Part shown: in pieces, positions 27,101-35,184 of the stretch
Layout: the number at the start of each line of letters is the position of its first letter
Position numbering within the stretch: position 1 is the first letter of the stretch
Assembly: GCF_000003815.2 (NCBI RefSeq)
Contig: NC_049986.1
Span: forward strand, 23,390,876 to 23,454,875
Source: Branchiostoma floridae
Taxonomy: Eukaryota > Chordata > Leptocardii > Amphioxiformes > Branchiostomatidae
Reading direction: 5' to 3'
DNA length: 64,000 nt
Position numbers and translations under genes: made by a program
Notes under the pieces: generated by a model
Told to the model about the DNA's origin: nothing
The model's input: the letters and a program-made list of their open reading frames with translations, nothing else
The model's database searches: none

Positions 27101-27741
27101 CTAGATAGCTAGGAATCTACTGTTATCTAAAAGGAAACAGGTCGTATCATTGTAGACCTGTCGGGGGGGAACTGTAGTGGTACTGAGGATTGTGCTGAGA
27201 TATAGGTACGTTGTACTTCCGTAAATAGTTTCATCAGGTTGGTAGATCAATTGAACAAAATCTTCTTCGTTACACAACCTTCTTTTAATTCTTCCGTAAC
27301 ATTTATACGTTAACGGGGCTTCTGGAGTTGTTTTTTTGCCTGGGGAGGCAGGTAAGTGCGTTAGGAAGGTAGGGAGTTCAAGAATCTGGCCCAACTTGCA
27401 AGAATAAAGGCCCAGCGAACAAAAGTTGGATCTGACCTACAGTAGGCCCTAGGACGGTATTGTAAATAGCGTCCGGATCTAGGGCTACATTGTAAACTGG
27501 CTCCAGATCTAGACAAGGTTGCCTTCTATCCTGACTACTCTAATTTATGCAGCAAACGGGTCGTACCATTGTACGTCTGTCGGGGGGACCTGTAGTGGTG
27601 CTGCAGCTGGAGTCTCAGCTCGTGTTCGGCGTTCCAGTTGTCGTCAGTCCCGTCGTCCACCACGATAAAGTGCGTATGGTCAGGGTTCAGTTCCCATTGG
27701 TCTCTCACTCCATCCTGGATGGTGCGCTGTGTCAATACATG

Positions 27742-27780
<39 letters not shown>

Positions 27781-27858
27781 TATTTGCTACCAACGGTGGC
27801 CGGAAAAGACCCTGCCACACTAATCAAGAAGATTTTGGGGTCCTTCCCTATCCATGTT

Positions 27859-27895
<37 letters not shown>

Positions 27896-30786
27896 GGATA
27901 CCTTAGAATGCATCATTTTAAGTTAAAATTCTCGAGAGCTCTGCACCATGGAAGGTGGGCGCCCCCCAGACCCCCCTACAGTAGTGAGTCAGACCAAGAA
28001 ATTTGGACCCCCTATAATAAAACCTTAGCTAATAGCCTGAACACAACAGAGCATTAGTATCACTACCACTAGCTAAAAGCCTGTAACAAAGTGTAAGGCT
28101 ATATGATATGTACTGACCCATCTGGGCAACATGTGAGCCACAGCACAGAAGGGAGAGATCCCCACGGCCCTCAGCATGGGCTGGTCCTCCTCCTCCTTTA
28201 CCACGATATACTCCCGCCGCGCCTTCTCGCGCTTCATGGCGTCCCCGACAAGTTTCCCCACGCCGAGGTTCGCTCCGTTGGTGATGAGCCACATGTTGGT
28301 GGTGGAGGCAAGCTGGTGGGAGAAATATAATTGTAAATTCTGTTGTCAATCTTGATTATTGATCCAAATCTCATCAAGACTGGATGAAGGAGAATTCTTA
28401 TCACACAACCAGTGGGTACTTAGTATACAATTGCTTACGTTTCGATGTCTCTCAGACACCTTCGTCAGAGCTTCTAACTGGAGTTCGGCTACATATAGCG
28501 GTGAGAAGCAGAACTCCAGTTGGAAGCTCTGACACAGGTGTCTGAAAGACATCGAAACGTAAGCAATGTAAGTACCCACTGGTTGTGTAATAAGAATGCT
28601 GCAGTAAACACTTAAAAAATATTTTCATTAAAACTTGAATCTGAATCTATCTGGTGATCAGTTACAATTAACTCAAATTGACTTAATTAATTGTAAGTTT
28701 AACTGTAAGTTTGAGAATTTTTTGTTTGGTATAAACTTTAAGTTAATTCTTTTGGTGTGATTTTACTGTTTTCTATTCTTTGATCTTAAGTAAAAAACAC
28801 TTTACAGAACACAATATCATGTATAATTATAATAAAACAAAATTAAATTACTGGAAATATGAGGAAAAAATTTTATGCATTGCAGGCATTCTAACAAACA
28901 TATTCAACAATACTACTTAACTCAGTGACTTATGGTAATATAATACTGATACTTAATAAAGTCAAAGTCAAAGTGATTCTTAATCTGACCTTGATGAGCC
29001 CAGTCTGAAGAGCGTCGTAGATCTTTCTCCGCTTCCAGAGGCTGAAGTGTTCGGGCTCGCAATACAGCGACAGGATGACCTTTGGCCTCTCGATCCGCCA
29101 CGTCCGATGGAGGTGCTCGCTGATGACCTCCATGGAGGGGCAGTTGACCTTGTTCAGCAGCAAATATGGCCGACTCTGGAACAAATAAGCAGTCATGAGG
29201 AAAGGTTTACTGAAGACTTAGTAATGGAGAATCTAGCTGGTCTAAAAGTGTTGTCCCACATCTTTTATATTATGTAAAATAATTTAATATATAATTCTAA
29301 GATCATTCCTGTTTTGCACACAATGCTTAGTTAAATGTTTGAATTTAAATTTAAATGTTTGAATTGAATTACAATACTGTAAATGCAGAAATGTACCTGG
29401 TGGTTTTATGTTATTTTTTCATTATAGTTTTTGACTACAGACTATGGCACTACCGCAAACTTAAAACCACCGCAAACACTCCATTTTCCTGCTAACGTGA
29501 ATTTTTCAAAGTAAATCCCTGCAAACTTAAATGCATTTACAGTATGTTTACATTCTGCTTCAGAATGAATCTAACAGAGACCAACTTTTGAGAAACAAAA
29601 GAAAAGAACGACAAATTCACTACCTCCTCCCCATATCGCAGTGGTAGAACCCCCTCCATGTAGGACCCCTGGGGGAGCTGGAACTGTAGCGAGGTCGTTG
29701 ACCCCTGGTTGCCCTGTTCGGCCAGGTAGCTGGCCAGCTCTTCCTGGAGGTCGTCGACCTCGCTGTCCTCGCTGTCACTGCCACAGCACTGGGGAGGGGA
29801 AAATGCTTGTCAACATAACAATCTACATGTAGTATAAGTCAGGGCTCGAAATACTTTTTCTGCATACCTGAACTGGTGCAGGTAACATTGAAAACTACAG
29901 ACAAATTTTACCTGCAACACTCTGAATTTAGGAAGAATGGATCAAACTAAAATTGTTCAGGAACCGTTGCTATTTTTTCTTTTATACTCTGTAGGTGGCA
30001 ACAGTCAATGCAGATGATAACATTCCATATGCACCTAGTATTTATAGGGCAGTTACATTGTATGTATAAAACCCAGTACATGGACCGGTGCAGGTTAAGT
30101 GCAGGTAGACACCAGAAATACCTGCAGAGCTCCAATTTTACCTGCACTAACCTGCATATAGTCATGGCCATCCGTGCAACCAGCACGCCCAGATGATGAT
30201 GATGAACCTGCATATGCAGATGGTATTTCGAGCCCTGATAGTGTAGTGGAATCAAAATCACGGAAACAGAGGCAGGGGAAGACTGTGGAAGTTGTACATT
30301 CAGCAGCTTGCTGAAGACAGCGGTTTGGAACTGCAGCAATTTCCCGCAGCGATGGATGACAAAGAGGGGTGGAGGAAACTAGTAGCATGGAGACTTCGAG
30401 CGAGCTTGACGGAGTGAGTGAGTGATAGTGTAACCCCAAACATCTGAATGGCTTGAACAGCCTTGTTTTATCGTCAATTTTTAGTAAGTTTCTAATGAAA
30501 GAGAAAAAGTTCATGAATCCTTACTGTGACATATTTTGACACGTTGACGCCCCTCCAAAAGCGGGGAAATCTCCTCTTCTGTCTGAAGCGGCTTCTTCGC
30601 CGCGACAAGCCTCCAGGCCGCTGGTATGACGACGGAGGCACTTGAAGGCGTTCTTCTACGACCCCTGCCCCCTCTGTGACCTTTAACCCCTCATCATCTG
30701 AGGAGTTCTCATCAGAAGACACCTGCGGGAAACGGCCCACCATTTCAGCTCCTTGTATGTCACAGGTCGTAGGTCAGGTCATTTTC
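1..30786 (-). CDS. TRPM-family (melastatin-like) cation channel, 3' end outside window
   Basis: Predicted tetrameric membrane cation channel. I joined 23 exons, all with GT/AG borders and matching phases: 30525-30786 (ATG at 30743), 29624-29788, 28990-29175, 28118-28312, 27567-27726, 26404-26587, 22265-22403, 21661-21754, 20886-21010, 20083-20211, 17838-17897, 10329-10496, 9658-9836, 8925-9171, 8282-8437, 6397-6561, 5166-5309, 3867-4109, 3529-3703, 3000-3195, 2182-2344, 928-1115 and 586-737. The sum is at least 1277 residues. Family signatures in order are [75 protein letters not shown], six hydrophobic segments, [11 protein letters not shown] before S5, [10 protein letters not shown] (TRP helix) and a C-terminal heptad-rich coil at 586-737. 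No Nudix or kinase domain is visible, because the gene leaves the window. The pore filter is unusual: WLT stands where TRPMs have FGQ or FGE. Subfamily is not assignable. Confidence 0.9.
1915..2270. repeat. Partial duplication of TRPM exon 3' end and donor
   Basis: The segment near 2005-2125 repeats the 3' part of exon 2182-2344 with its donor: the run ccaccttagtgacaaccctg occurs near 2021 and again near 2180. A more degenerate trace begins near 1916. The duplicated part encodes the region around [10 protein letters not shown] on the minus strand. Simple runs of actc and aaac lie between the copies. Confidence 0.8.
2409..2450. repeat. Fragment of MITE terminal repeat
   Basis: The stretch gctggttcacctttatccat and the following ggggtaacct resemble the terminal inverted repeat of the MITE at 21364-21568 (gctagttcacctttattcgt, then ggggtaacct). 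No matching second end is visible nearby, so this is a solo or truncated end. Confidence 0.55.
2808..2935. repeat. Short foldback element
   Basis: Two inverted arms of about 28 bp, containing atacaacacggtgtattccg on the left and cggaatacaccgtgttgtat on the right, flank about 65 bp of GC-rich spacer. This looks like a foldback MITE or its end within a TRPM intron. Open reading frames that run across it are by-products of the palindrome. Confidence 0.75.
3216..3264. repeat. Poly-T tract
   Basis: A nearly pure T run lies directly upstream (minus-strand sense) of the acceptor of exon 3000-3195. On the minus strand it reads as poly-A and may be a retroposon tail. Confidence 0.8.
4069..4283. repeat. 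Two copies of TRPM exon 5' end (acceptor side)
   Basis: The first about 45 nt of exon 3867-4109 with its acceptor recur at about 4225-4280. Both carry gccccagacattgtgccaac and both have an AG before ATGTTC on the minus strand. Flanking intron (cctaggtgatggaacaa) is also duplicated, giving a unit of about 160 bp. Confidence 0.85.
4560..5155. repeat. Intronic tandem repeat, unit about 130 bp
   Basis: Five diverged units carry ggtgttttcagcaccaggga followed by cagggcctgttgttat. They fill most of the intron just downstream (minus sense) of exon 5166-5309 and stop about 15 bp from its donor. Unlike the neighbouring repeats, they do not include exon sequence that I can recognise. Confidence 0.85.
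5267..6000. repeat. Minisatellite spanning 5' end of TRPM S2 exon, with assembly gap
   Basis: Units of about 117-120 bp repeat the first about 40 nt of exon 5166-5309 ([12 protein letters not shown] on the minus strand), the acceptor ctccccag and part of the intron. Copies are visible at about 5270-5345, 5718-5800, 5838-5925 and, more diverged, 5958-6000. The N run falls inside the array, so the true copy number is unknown. Confidence 0.9.
5359..5664. other. Assembly gap (306 N)
   Basis: An unresolved base run interrupts a tandem array, which is the likely reason for the gap. Reading frames that cross it have no meaning. Confidence 0.99.
6400..8195. repeat. Four copies of a TRPM exon 5' end, one split by a minisatellite
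   Basis: The acceptor and start of exon 6397-6561 ([16 protein letters not shown] on the minus strand) recur with acceptors at about 6716, 6886 and 8190. The spacing is about 160-170 bp except for the last copy. In the outermost copy the matching sequences at 6960-7015 and 8112-8190 lie on either side of the 19-bp repeat. The copy near 6716 reads into a stop after about 22 codons. Only the innermost copy has the full exon and an in-phase donor. Confidence 0.85.
7022..8112. repeat. 19-bp minisatellite, about 57 copies
   Basis: Consensus unit is aagagagaaacagatgcgc with scattered substitutions (gtgc, gcac, aaaa). The unit is not a multiple of three, so a 57-nt super-period makes all frames nearly stop-free. 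This produces spurious frames of up to 400 residues on the minus strand and 154 on the plus strand. A higher-order block is repeated: about 7757-7915 and 7918-8060 are near copies. Confidence 0.95.
8438..8924. other. TRPM intron without recognisable feature
   Basis: This AT-rich intron lies between two TRPM exons. I see no repeat, reading frame or RNA motif that I can support. The same holds for 9172-9657 and 9837-10328. Confidence 0.6.
11225..11392. repeat. Foldback MITE in TRPM intron
   Basis: Inverted arms at about 11225-11283 and 11330-11392 match over their length: gctgatttgcaattttcaa against the complement of ttgaaaattgccaatcagc, and gttctttatgctgggaaagg against the complement of ccctttacctgcatagagaac. 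The stretches 10497-11224 and 11393-11986 otherwise hold no supported feature, apart from a presumed 5' UTR of the nested gene near its right end. Confidence 0.8.
11987..17389 (+). CDS. TPR / nucleotidyltransferase-like / TPR protein, nested in TRPM intron
   Basis: Four exons join in frame: 11987-12691, 13276-13367, 13502-13608 and 13935-17389, giving about 1452 residues. The open frame after 12691 stops at 12721, so an unspliced 244-residue product is an alternative. Residues about 45-80, 170-205 and 315-350 carry three repeats of the form [11 protein letters not shown]...FxKAAAxY. Residues about 460-500 hold [20 protein letters not shown], the pattern hG-S-x10-D-x-E of nucleotidyltransferases (GS at 472-473, D484, E486), as in GlnD or DUF294-type domains. 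Residues about 854-1440 are 13 TPRs of about 44 residues resembling kinesin-light-chain or nephrocystin-3 repeats ([17 protein letters not shown]...NNLG). Unit 8 is disrupted. Function is unknown: an adaptor with a possible nucleotidyl-transfer activity is inference. Genomic databases often name such proteins nephrocystin-3- or TPR28-like. Confidence 0.85.
17390..17837. other. 3' flank of the nested gene
   Basis: This AT-rich stretch holds the presumed 3' UTR of the TPR gene and ends at TRPM exon 17838-17897. No clear polyadenylation signal or repeat was recognised. Confidence 0.5.
17986..18233. repeat. Imperfect (CA)n microsatellite, left part
   Basis: The CA-rich tract contains interspersed agtcacacatac units. 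It is the left half of a tract split by the retroelement at 18245-19861; the right half continues at 19866. His/Thr-rich reading frames here are artefacts. Confidence 0.95.
18234..19872 (+). mobile_element. 5'-truncated non-LTR retrotransposon with 11-bp TSD
   Basis: The body spans about 18245-19861 and is flanked by acagttgcaca at 18234-18244 and again at 19862-19872. It starts inside the reverse transcriptase at [18 protein letters not shown] and ends with aataaataaaaaaaac. The insertion target was a CA-rich tract in a TRPM intron. Coding resemblance ([17 protein letters not shown], a C-terminal WNELP motif) places it with CR1, jockey or L2-like LINEs. It is sense-opposed to the TRPM gene. 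Confidence 0.92.
18250..19680 (+). pseudogene. Reverse transcriptase fragment with one frameshift
   Basis: The frame is open from the 5' truncation to 19543, though it also reads upstream CA repeat. It includes RT motifs [20 protein letters not shown] and [10 protein letters not shown], then the thumb and the C-terminal region ending in [12 protein letters not shown]. At about 19440-19460 the frame shifts: frame two continues as [14 protein letters not shown] to 19680, which is the expected C-terminal Cys/His segment. The endonuclease and the start of RT are missing, so it cannot be autonomous. Confidence 0.88.
19866..20055. repeat. (CA)n microsatellite, with pseudo-copy of a TRPM exon tail
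   Basis: CA repeats flank a degenerate copy (about 19909-19976) of the 3' half of TRPM exon 20083-20211 with its donor. The copy has a frameshift after LSQGFDPG (minus strand) and runs into a stop, so it is not a usable exon. Confidence 0.85.
20212..20885. other. TRPM intron without recognisable feature
   Basis: Only AT-rich single-copy-looking sequence is seen between two TRPM exons. Confidence 0.55.
21364..21568. repeat. MITE with about 36-bp terminal inverted repeats
   Basis: The left end ctagttcacctttattcgtg, then gggtaacctatatccg, is mirrored by cggataaaggttaccccgcg, then aataaaggtgaactag. Inside there is a second inverted pair around gacggtggtttc / gagaccaccgt. This is the most intact member of a family that recurs at 2409, 39383-39604 and 50408/51328. 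No clear target-site duplication is seen. Confidence 0.85.
21836..22175. repeat. 30-bp minisatellite in TRPM intron
   Basis: About 11 copies of atagttacctgatgaaccca plus tactgcagaa are present, with one- or two-base indels (31-32-bp units). The apparent minus-strand peptide [10 protein letters not shown] repeats only because the unit is 30 bp; it has no start context and no homologue I know. Confidence 0.95.
22376..23205. repeat. Minisatellite spanning 5' end of a TRPM exon
   Basis: Eight diverged units of about 105-125 bp carry aagtactgcatccagtcttc, then ctgaggaggtctgtag. This is the start of exon 22265-22403 ([10 protein letters not shown] on the minus strand) plus its acceptor, followed by intron with agaagtgtcttagaaatgtc. 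Copies lie near 22376, 22502, 22612, 22726, 22830, 22925, 23045 and 23172. Only the leftmost continues into the full exon. Confidence 0.9.
23206..24585. other. TRPM intron, nothing recognised
   Basis: Mostly AT-rich sequence. Short frames are present but have no recognisable motif. Confidence 0.5.
24585..24785 (-). mobile_element. Non-LTR retroelement C-terminal fragment
   Basis: The minus strand reads [19 protein letters not shown], a motif at the very C-terminus of many LINE ORF2 proteins. Only this tail is recognisable; the remainder is lost or beyond recognition. Confidence 0.65.
25070..25660 (-). mobile_element. Non-LTR retroelement 3' fragment
   Basis: A minus-strand frame contains the RT-derived C-terminal motif [20 protein letters not shown] followed by [11 protein letters not shown]. 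Downstream is an A-rich, tta-repeat 3' tail at 25050-25110. It appears inserted in the array of duplicated exon tails just to its right. Confidence 0.75.
25737..26590. repeat. Five tandem copies of TRPM exon 3' end
   Basis: The last about 95 nt of exon 26404-26587, the donor and about 60-70 bp of intron are repeated with a unit of about 165 bp. Donor ends lie near 25738, 25904, 26071, 26244 and 26404. All five keep an open, nearly identical reading: [20 protein letters not shown] then LLAFAY, with only conservative changes (H for Q, S for G, V for L, Q or A for E). The phase does not allow simple tandem inclusion, but the lack of decay is notable. Confidence 0.92.
26590..27125. other. TRPM intron, nothing recognised
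   Basis: No supported feature was found, apart from short frames of no known similarity. Confidence 0.5.
27126..27205. repeat. Degenerate copy of TRPM exon tail
   Basis: The minus strand reads PPRQVYND with a following gt, matching the 3' end SPRQTYNG and the donor of exon 27567-27726 about 410 bp away. A second donor-side duplication is therefore visible at this exon. Confidence 0.75.
27743..27897. repeat. Two (ATCA)n microsatellites
   Basis: Pure runs of atca/caat lie at about 27743-27781 and 27857-27896, separated by about 75 bp, in a TRPM intron. Confidence 0.95.
28391..28598. repeat. Foldback element carrying hammerhead-like motifs on both arms
   Basis: Two inverted arms of about 90 bp share attcttatcacacaaccagt, cttacgtttcgatgtct and caactggagttc. 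Arm-internal sequence resembles the core of the hammerhead ribozymes reported from Penelope-like elements. The spacer is only about 20 bp. Confidence 0.85.
28431..28480 (-). ncRNA. Hammerhead-ribozyme-like motif
   Basis: On the minus strand, CTGACGA (28468-28462) is followed by one extra A, a 6-bp helix GGTGTC/GACATC with loop TGAGA, then GAAAC. After that comes a self-complementary ACGT, then A and AGC, which pairs with GCT upstream of CTGACGA. This fits a hammerhead with a tiny helix III that could form between two molecules. The extra A before helix II is a deviation. The opposite arm (28529-28564, plus strand) has CTGACAC and has probably lost the core G. Confidence 0.45.
28600..28985. 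other. TRPM intron, nothing recognised
   Basis: AT-rich intron without a supportable feature. The intron 29176-29623 is similar. Confidence 0.5.
29840..30237. repeat. hAT-like terminal inverted repeat element
   Basis: The ends cagggctcgaaatac and gtatttcgagccctg form 15-bp inverted repeats of the hAT type (CAGGG start). The interior has repeated cctgca and gcaggt words and no transposase. The flanks do not show a clean 8-bp duplication, so the copy is old or the ends are slightly misplaced. Confidence 0.6.
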
Positions 30787-30787
30787 C

Positions 30788-31499
30788 TGCAAGAATAAAT
30801 GGCAAGTTAGCCAGTGGTATGTAATTGGCAAAGAACAGGGATGGATGGAGGAGACTTGTGCTGGAGGCAACCATTGGTCCCCAACCCTCCTGATGAGGAT
30901 GGGACTAGGTGAGGTGAAGTGATGTAATTGTATCAGTCACCTGAGTTTTGCACTTTGGTTTCTTCTTCTTCTTCCATTACTAGTAGTTCCCAAGATCATG
31001 ATGTTGGTCATTATGGCACATACACAAGGTATACCATATAGGTAACGTTACCTCATTTGTAAGTATATGATCCACTATGATACAGTATTGGTACAATCAA
31101 TTAGGTACAGGTCCAAAATACTGGACCCTTGTGTACCAGGACTGTACTGTGCTGTACCAGGATGGTAAAGTAAAACACCCCAAACTTGCATATACTAACT
31201 TAGTAAAGTAAACATTTCCCAAATACGTTAGCATTCAGGAAAAATGCATTGCAATTTTAATGTTGGCAACATGGGGTCGGTTTTCGTCTTTGTTTCCATA
31301 AAATAATCCCAACTGGTGGTGGAGAGGAATTAATTCTAAATCTGATGTAGGCTTGTGTCAAGTGCAATTAAACACGGTAGGCATCAGTTCAAAAGTGTAC
31401 TAGTAACTTGAATGAGTAGTTCAGGAACAGACACAGGTCCGGACCTGTATTTAAGTTAACTAGACCCTGTGTACCTGTACCTGTACAGGTCTGTACCCG
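30788..31499. other. 5' intron of the TRPM gene, part
   Basis: The coding exon 30525-30786 is preceded on the minus strand by ttcttgcag, a good acceptor, so an upstream noncoding exon is expected. Short repeats of gtacaggt/ccaggatggta occur at 31100-31180 and 31440-31500. I cannot place the first exon with confidence. Confidence 0.5.
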
Positions 31500-32151
31500 G
31501 TCAGCCTTTTTACCGGAAAACACAGGAAAACACAGTTAAACACCGGAAAACACATGAAGGAGTGTATAATCTACTGAAATACAGTATGTTTTGATGAGTA
31601 AACATGACAGGTCGCTATGTTTTGCCACAGAATAATCTACATATGGCCCTGCCGGGAATGAAGAAATCGTCAGAAAATGCATGAGACTACGGGCCGGACC
31701 GCCGCCGCCACCCGGCGGACTGGACGTGCTAATTGTGCAAAATTATGTAACGTTGACGGCTAGAAGAAGCAAGCTTTATTAAGAAATACAGAAAACAGAT
31801 CCTTATCACAATCCGAGTAGATTCATATATATCATATCTATGCCAATATATAACAGATTTTTGCACTGAAGTTCGGTAGGTATCAGCTGTCTTGTTGTGA
31901 AAGTATCAGACCCCGCTAAACAAACATGTATTCTGCAATGAAAACAAACATGGCCGCCGGCCCGTTTTCTCATGCATTTTTCTGACGATTTCTTCATTCC
32001 AGGGCCATATGTAGATTATTCTGTGGCAAAATATAGCGACTTGTCATGTTTACTCATCAAAACATACTTTATTTCAGTAGATTATACACTCCTTCTTGTG
32101 TTTTCCGGTGTTTAACTGTGTTTTCCTCTGTTTTCCGGTAAAAAGGCTGAC
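31500..32151. mobile_element. Foldback DNA element with about 200-bp inverted arms
   Basis: The arms at 31500-31695 and about 31955-32151 are inverted copies: gtcagcctttttaccgg against ccggtaaaaaggctgac, then gtttaactgtgttttcc and catatggccct words in mirror order. The 260-bp centre is unique and has no transposase. A 3-bp CCG precedes and follows the element and may be its target-site duplication. Confidence 0.88.
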
Positions 32152-32159
32152 CCGCCTGT

Positions 32160-34120
32160 ACCTGTACCTCAGCTGAGTGTACACATTTGTTTAGGTAACA
32201 CAGCTATACTCATAGCAATATACAACGTAACCTGGATCTGTCAGAACGGAGTAACTACTAACATATAGCTGAATGATCTTACACTGGTGCAAAATTACAA
32301 AAGCAAGTTTACCGGTGTTTCTAGTAAGTTTCACAGCAAATTACCTTAATTTATTACCTGAGCGACTCCACCACCAGCGTAGTTTCTCTACTAATAGTAG
32401 CACTACCTTCACCGCGCCAAAACCTTGAGTTCCAGCAAGTTCACGACATCTCTACATACTGGGCACGTCTCAGAAACTAAATCTGGCAGCAGAAACTCCT
32501 TTGTTGTTTCTTCCCGACCGCGTGAGTTTACTTTTCGAGCTCTGTCGCTGACCCCGGAAGTTGGGCTCTTGGCTGTTTGGGCTCTACCACTAACGAAAAG
32601 GGGTGTTTATTCGTTAAAAGATGACATTGTATCAAAGGTTAGAAACCACGATGTATAAAATTTATTGGCTTGCAAATATCTATTATTTATACAAATTCTG
32701 TAATTTTATCTATAGAAGGAGAATGTTATTTTCGGAAACAATAAAAATAGAATGAAAAGCACCCCTTATAAAAGTGAGATGATCTGTGTGTGTTTGTTGT
32801 AACGTTTACCGCTTGATACATTCCGAGAAATATTTTCCCGACTTTGACGCGTTTTTCAGCATTTCTAGCTGTTCACTCTAGCACCATCATAAACCTCAGG
32901 TATCACTTAATAATTTCTGGTTATAATGGCTATGTGCGGACAGTCCAAAGGCCATTGATTGAATGGGTTTACGGAAAAGGCTGGGCTGTCTACCTGGACT
33001 GGCTATCACGTCAGGCTACCCAGATCTACGAAAGCCCGTTGGTACAATAGCTGTTTTAGCAGTATGGGCTGTTTGCAATTGGGCTCAGTAAAGAAGCTGT
33101 GTGTTTATTTGTTTGTTTATTTTTATTTAACCAGGGTTACATATCGCCAATTTAGGCACGAGGGAACTGTATGTGAATGGACTGTATGTGAAGGGGCGGT
33201 ATGTGAAGGAGCAGTGTGTGTTACATAACCCAGAAGCTCTGAGTTCGAATCAGTAATATGACACCGATCTTGTGCCCAATTGGGTCACGGAGACGATCAA
33301 AATCGAGACTGCTTCTATCTTCTCAACCCAACTTCAGCTTGGACAATAATGAGGAAACACGTGGAGAAACCCTGCATGTTTGAGAAGTCATGGATACAGG
33401 ACAGCTGACAGTTCTGCCTTATCTAAACATATGAGAAAACGTGATTCTAAAAAAAAAGGATGAGAAAATATTTGGTTGAGAAGCACCTGGCACAAAGGTG
33501 ACCAGTGTCAGTGTGACTTTTCTACTGCGACAAAGTACACTTTTGAAACACATTTAATAACAACAATTACAACATGATGCAGATCAGAAACACTCCAGTT
33601 AGTTTAATTTCACAGATGTTATCACTGTCATTGCCATTATGGATAATACTAAGTATGTAAAAGAATCATACAAATTACAAATTGAATGTTTCAACATCAC
33701 TTAATTTTCACAAAATTCCTCAAGGATACATCACATCTGTAGAATACAGCATATACAGGATTGCCTACTAACACTTGTATTTTCACATAGATACTAAAAA
33801 TGTCAACAGTCAGTATCAATTAGATATAACTTTGTCTTGAATAGTGGTTGTCATAAACATTCCTCGGTTCAATAAAACTTAAATGGCTGTTACAGGTCTT
33901 CATGGTTCTGTGGAAGAATTCTCTCTCAGTAGTTAAGTTAACAATTTGAATTCAAGTACAATGCTTAAGTTAAACTTTCTTCCAACACCAAGGTATGCAA
34001 GGATCAAAATCATTTTGAAGTGAATTGTCATTATTGATCTGAAGAAGGCGACAGTGGTCGTTGAAAAGTTGATCTGTGTGTACCTTTGTGTTGGAAGAAT
34101 GTTAAGCATTGTGCTATGAT
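32160..34120. other. Intergenic stretch including possible TRPM promoter
   Basis: The GC-richer part at about 32400-32600 contains ccccggaagttggg, an ETS-like site, and may be the TRPM promoter (minus-strand direction); this is a guess. Sequence 33090-33420 has tandem words of aactgtatgtgaagg and a box-B-like gagttcgaatc, perhaps a decayed SINE. Nothing else is recognised. Confidence 0.35.
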
Positions 34121-34122
34121 TA

Positions 34123-35184
34123 CAACAAAACTAGTCTCCAAGCAGACCCTACGGTGCCTTAGAGATAGTATCAAAGCTGGCAAAGGAGTTAGCCGGCCAA
34201 AGGGAGATAGCCGGCTAAGGGAGTCAAACGGGCACCGGAGGTCTGCCTGCACTGAAACAGGGTGGAGCGTTTCTATTCAACAATGGTGTCGCTGCCCCAC
34301 CCTGTTGTCAAGTGCTAATTACTTTACGAGCGACTTACACTGGACAAAGTCAGTGACCCGCGCGCTATGCGCGCACTTCCCAGCGGTAGGTTCGCGCCAA
34401 ATGACGCCGGATTGAAAAATTTGACAGCATCGCAACGTAATAGAACAAGCGCCACAATACATAAAATATTTAGTTTAAAATCGATTTGAAGTCTGAAAAT
34501 AATGCCAAACAAACTACAAATTTCGATATACATATATAATAACACCAAACTAACGTTATGAGTTTTAAAAACATGCCGCCTGATCGTAATCCTCTTTGTT
34601 ATGTTTGGATGCGGTAGAAAGAACCACAACAAGCCAAGCGCGCTGCCATTTCTGTCTCCTGAAAGTTTATTTCTATTTCGTTCTGCGATTTTGTAATTTC
34701 GTCCGGCAAAAACTGCGTCAAGGACCAGATGTCTGCTCCCGGCTAGCAACTATGGCTTGCATTGGTAGCATAGGGATTTCCCCTGACCGGTAGCGATGCC
34801 GACAAAGACATCCTTGCCTTCCAGAGTGGCCAAAATGGAATCGAGCTGTGCTTTCTTCGGCTCGAATCCCCATACATCGCGGAAAACACGTCGTACTCTG
34901 GCCTCCATTGTTGCCGGCATTTTAAATCTGCCGGTAACGGTCATCGTAGGTGACCCGTGACGTGACTTCCCGTGAGACGGTGCAGGGGCGCACGAGCCAT
35001 CCCAGGCCGGGAGGGCAATTAACACCTACTCGGCAAGCACAGTTTAATAGGCAACAAATAGATGATAATAGCGTCAGATCAGCCCGACTGAGGGCAGACC
35101 CTGGTGCCGGTATACTAAGTCCCTGGCCAGTTTTGATACTATTTCTAAGGCACCGTAGGGTCTGCTTGGAGACTACAACAAAAC
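34123..35184. mobile_element. TIR transposon, 9-bp TSD, carrying RecQ-like fragment
   Basis: The element spans 34132-35175. Its ends tagtctccaagcagacccta and tagggtctgcttggagacta are inverted, continuing for about 50 bp to tatcaaa/tttgata. The direct repeat caacaaaac at 34123-34131 and 35176-35184 (the first bases of the right copy overlap the TIR A) fits a 9-bp target-site duplication, as in Mutator-like elements. There is no transposase, so it is non-autonomous. Confidence 0.85.
34765..34922 (-). pseudogene. RecQ-like helicase N-terminal fragment
   Basis: The minus-strand frame contains ARVRRVFRDVWGFEPKKAQL, then EGKDVFVGIATGQGKSLCYQ, which is the Q-region and Walker A (ATGQGKS) of RecQ-family DNA helicases. 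It stops soon after. Everything after motif I is missing, and the fragment lies wholly within the TIR element, so it was probably captured by or inherited from a helicase-coding transposon. Confidence 0.75.

Noticed and set aside
30095-30514. 139- and 130-residue minus-strand frames within the hAT-like element
   Set aside because: No transposase motif is present, and the frames start and stop without relation to the element.
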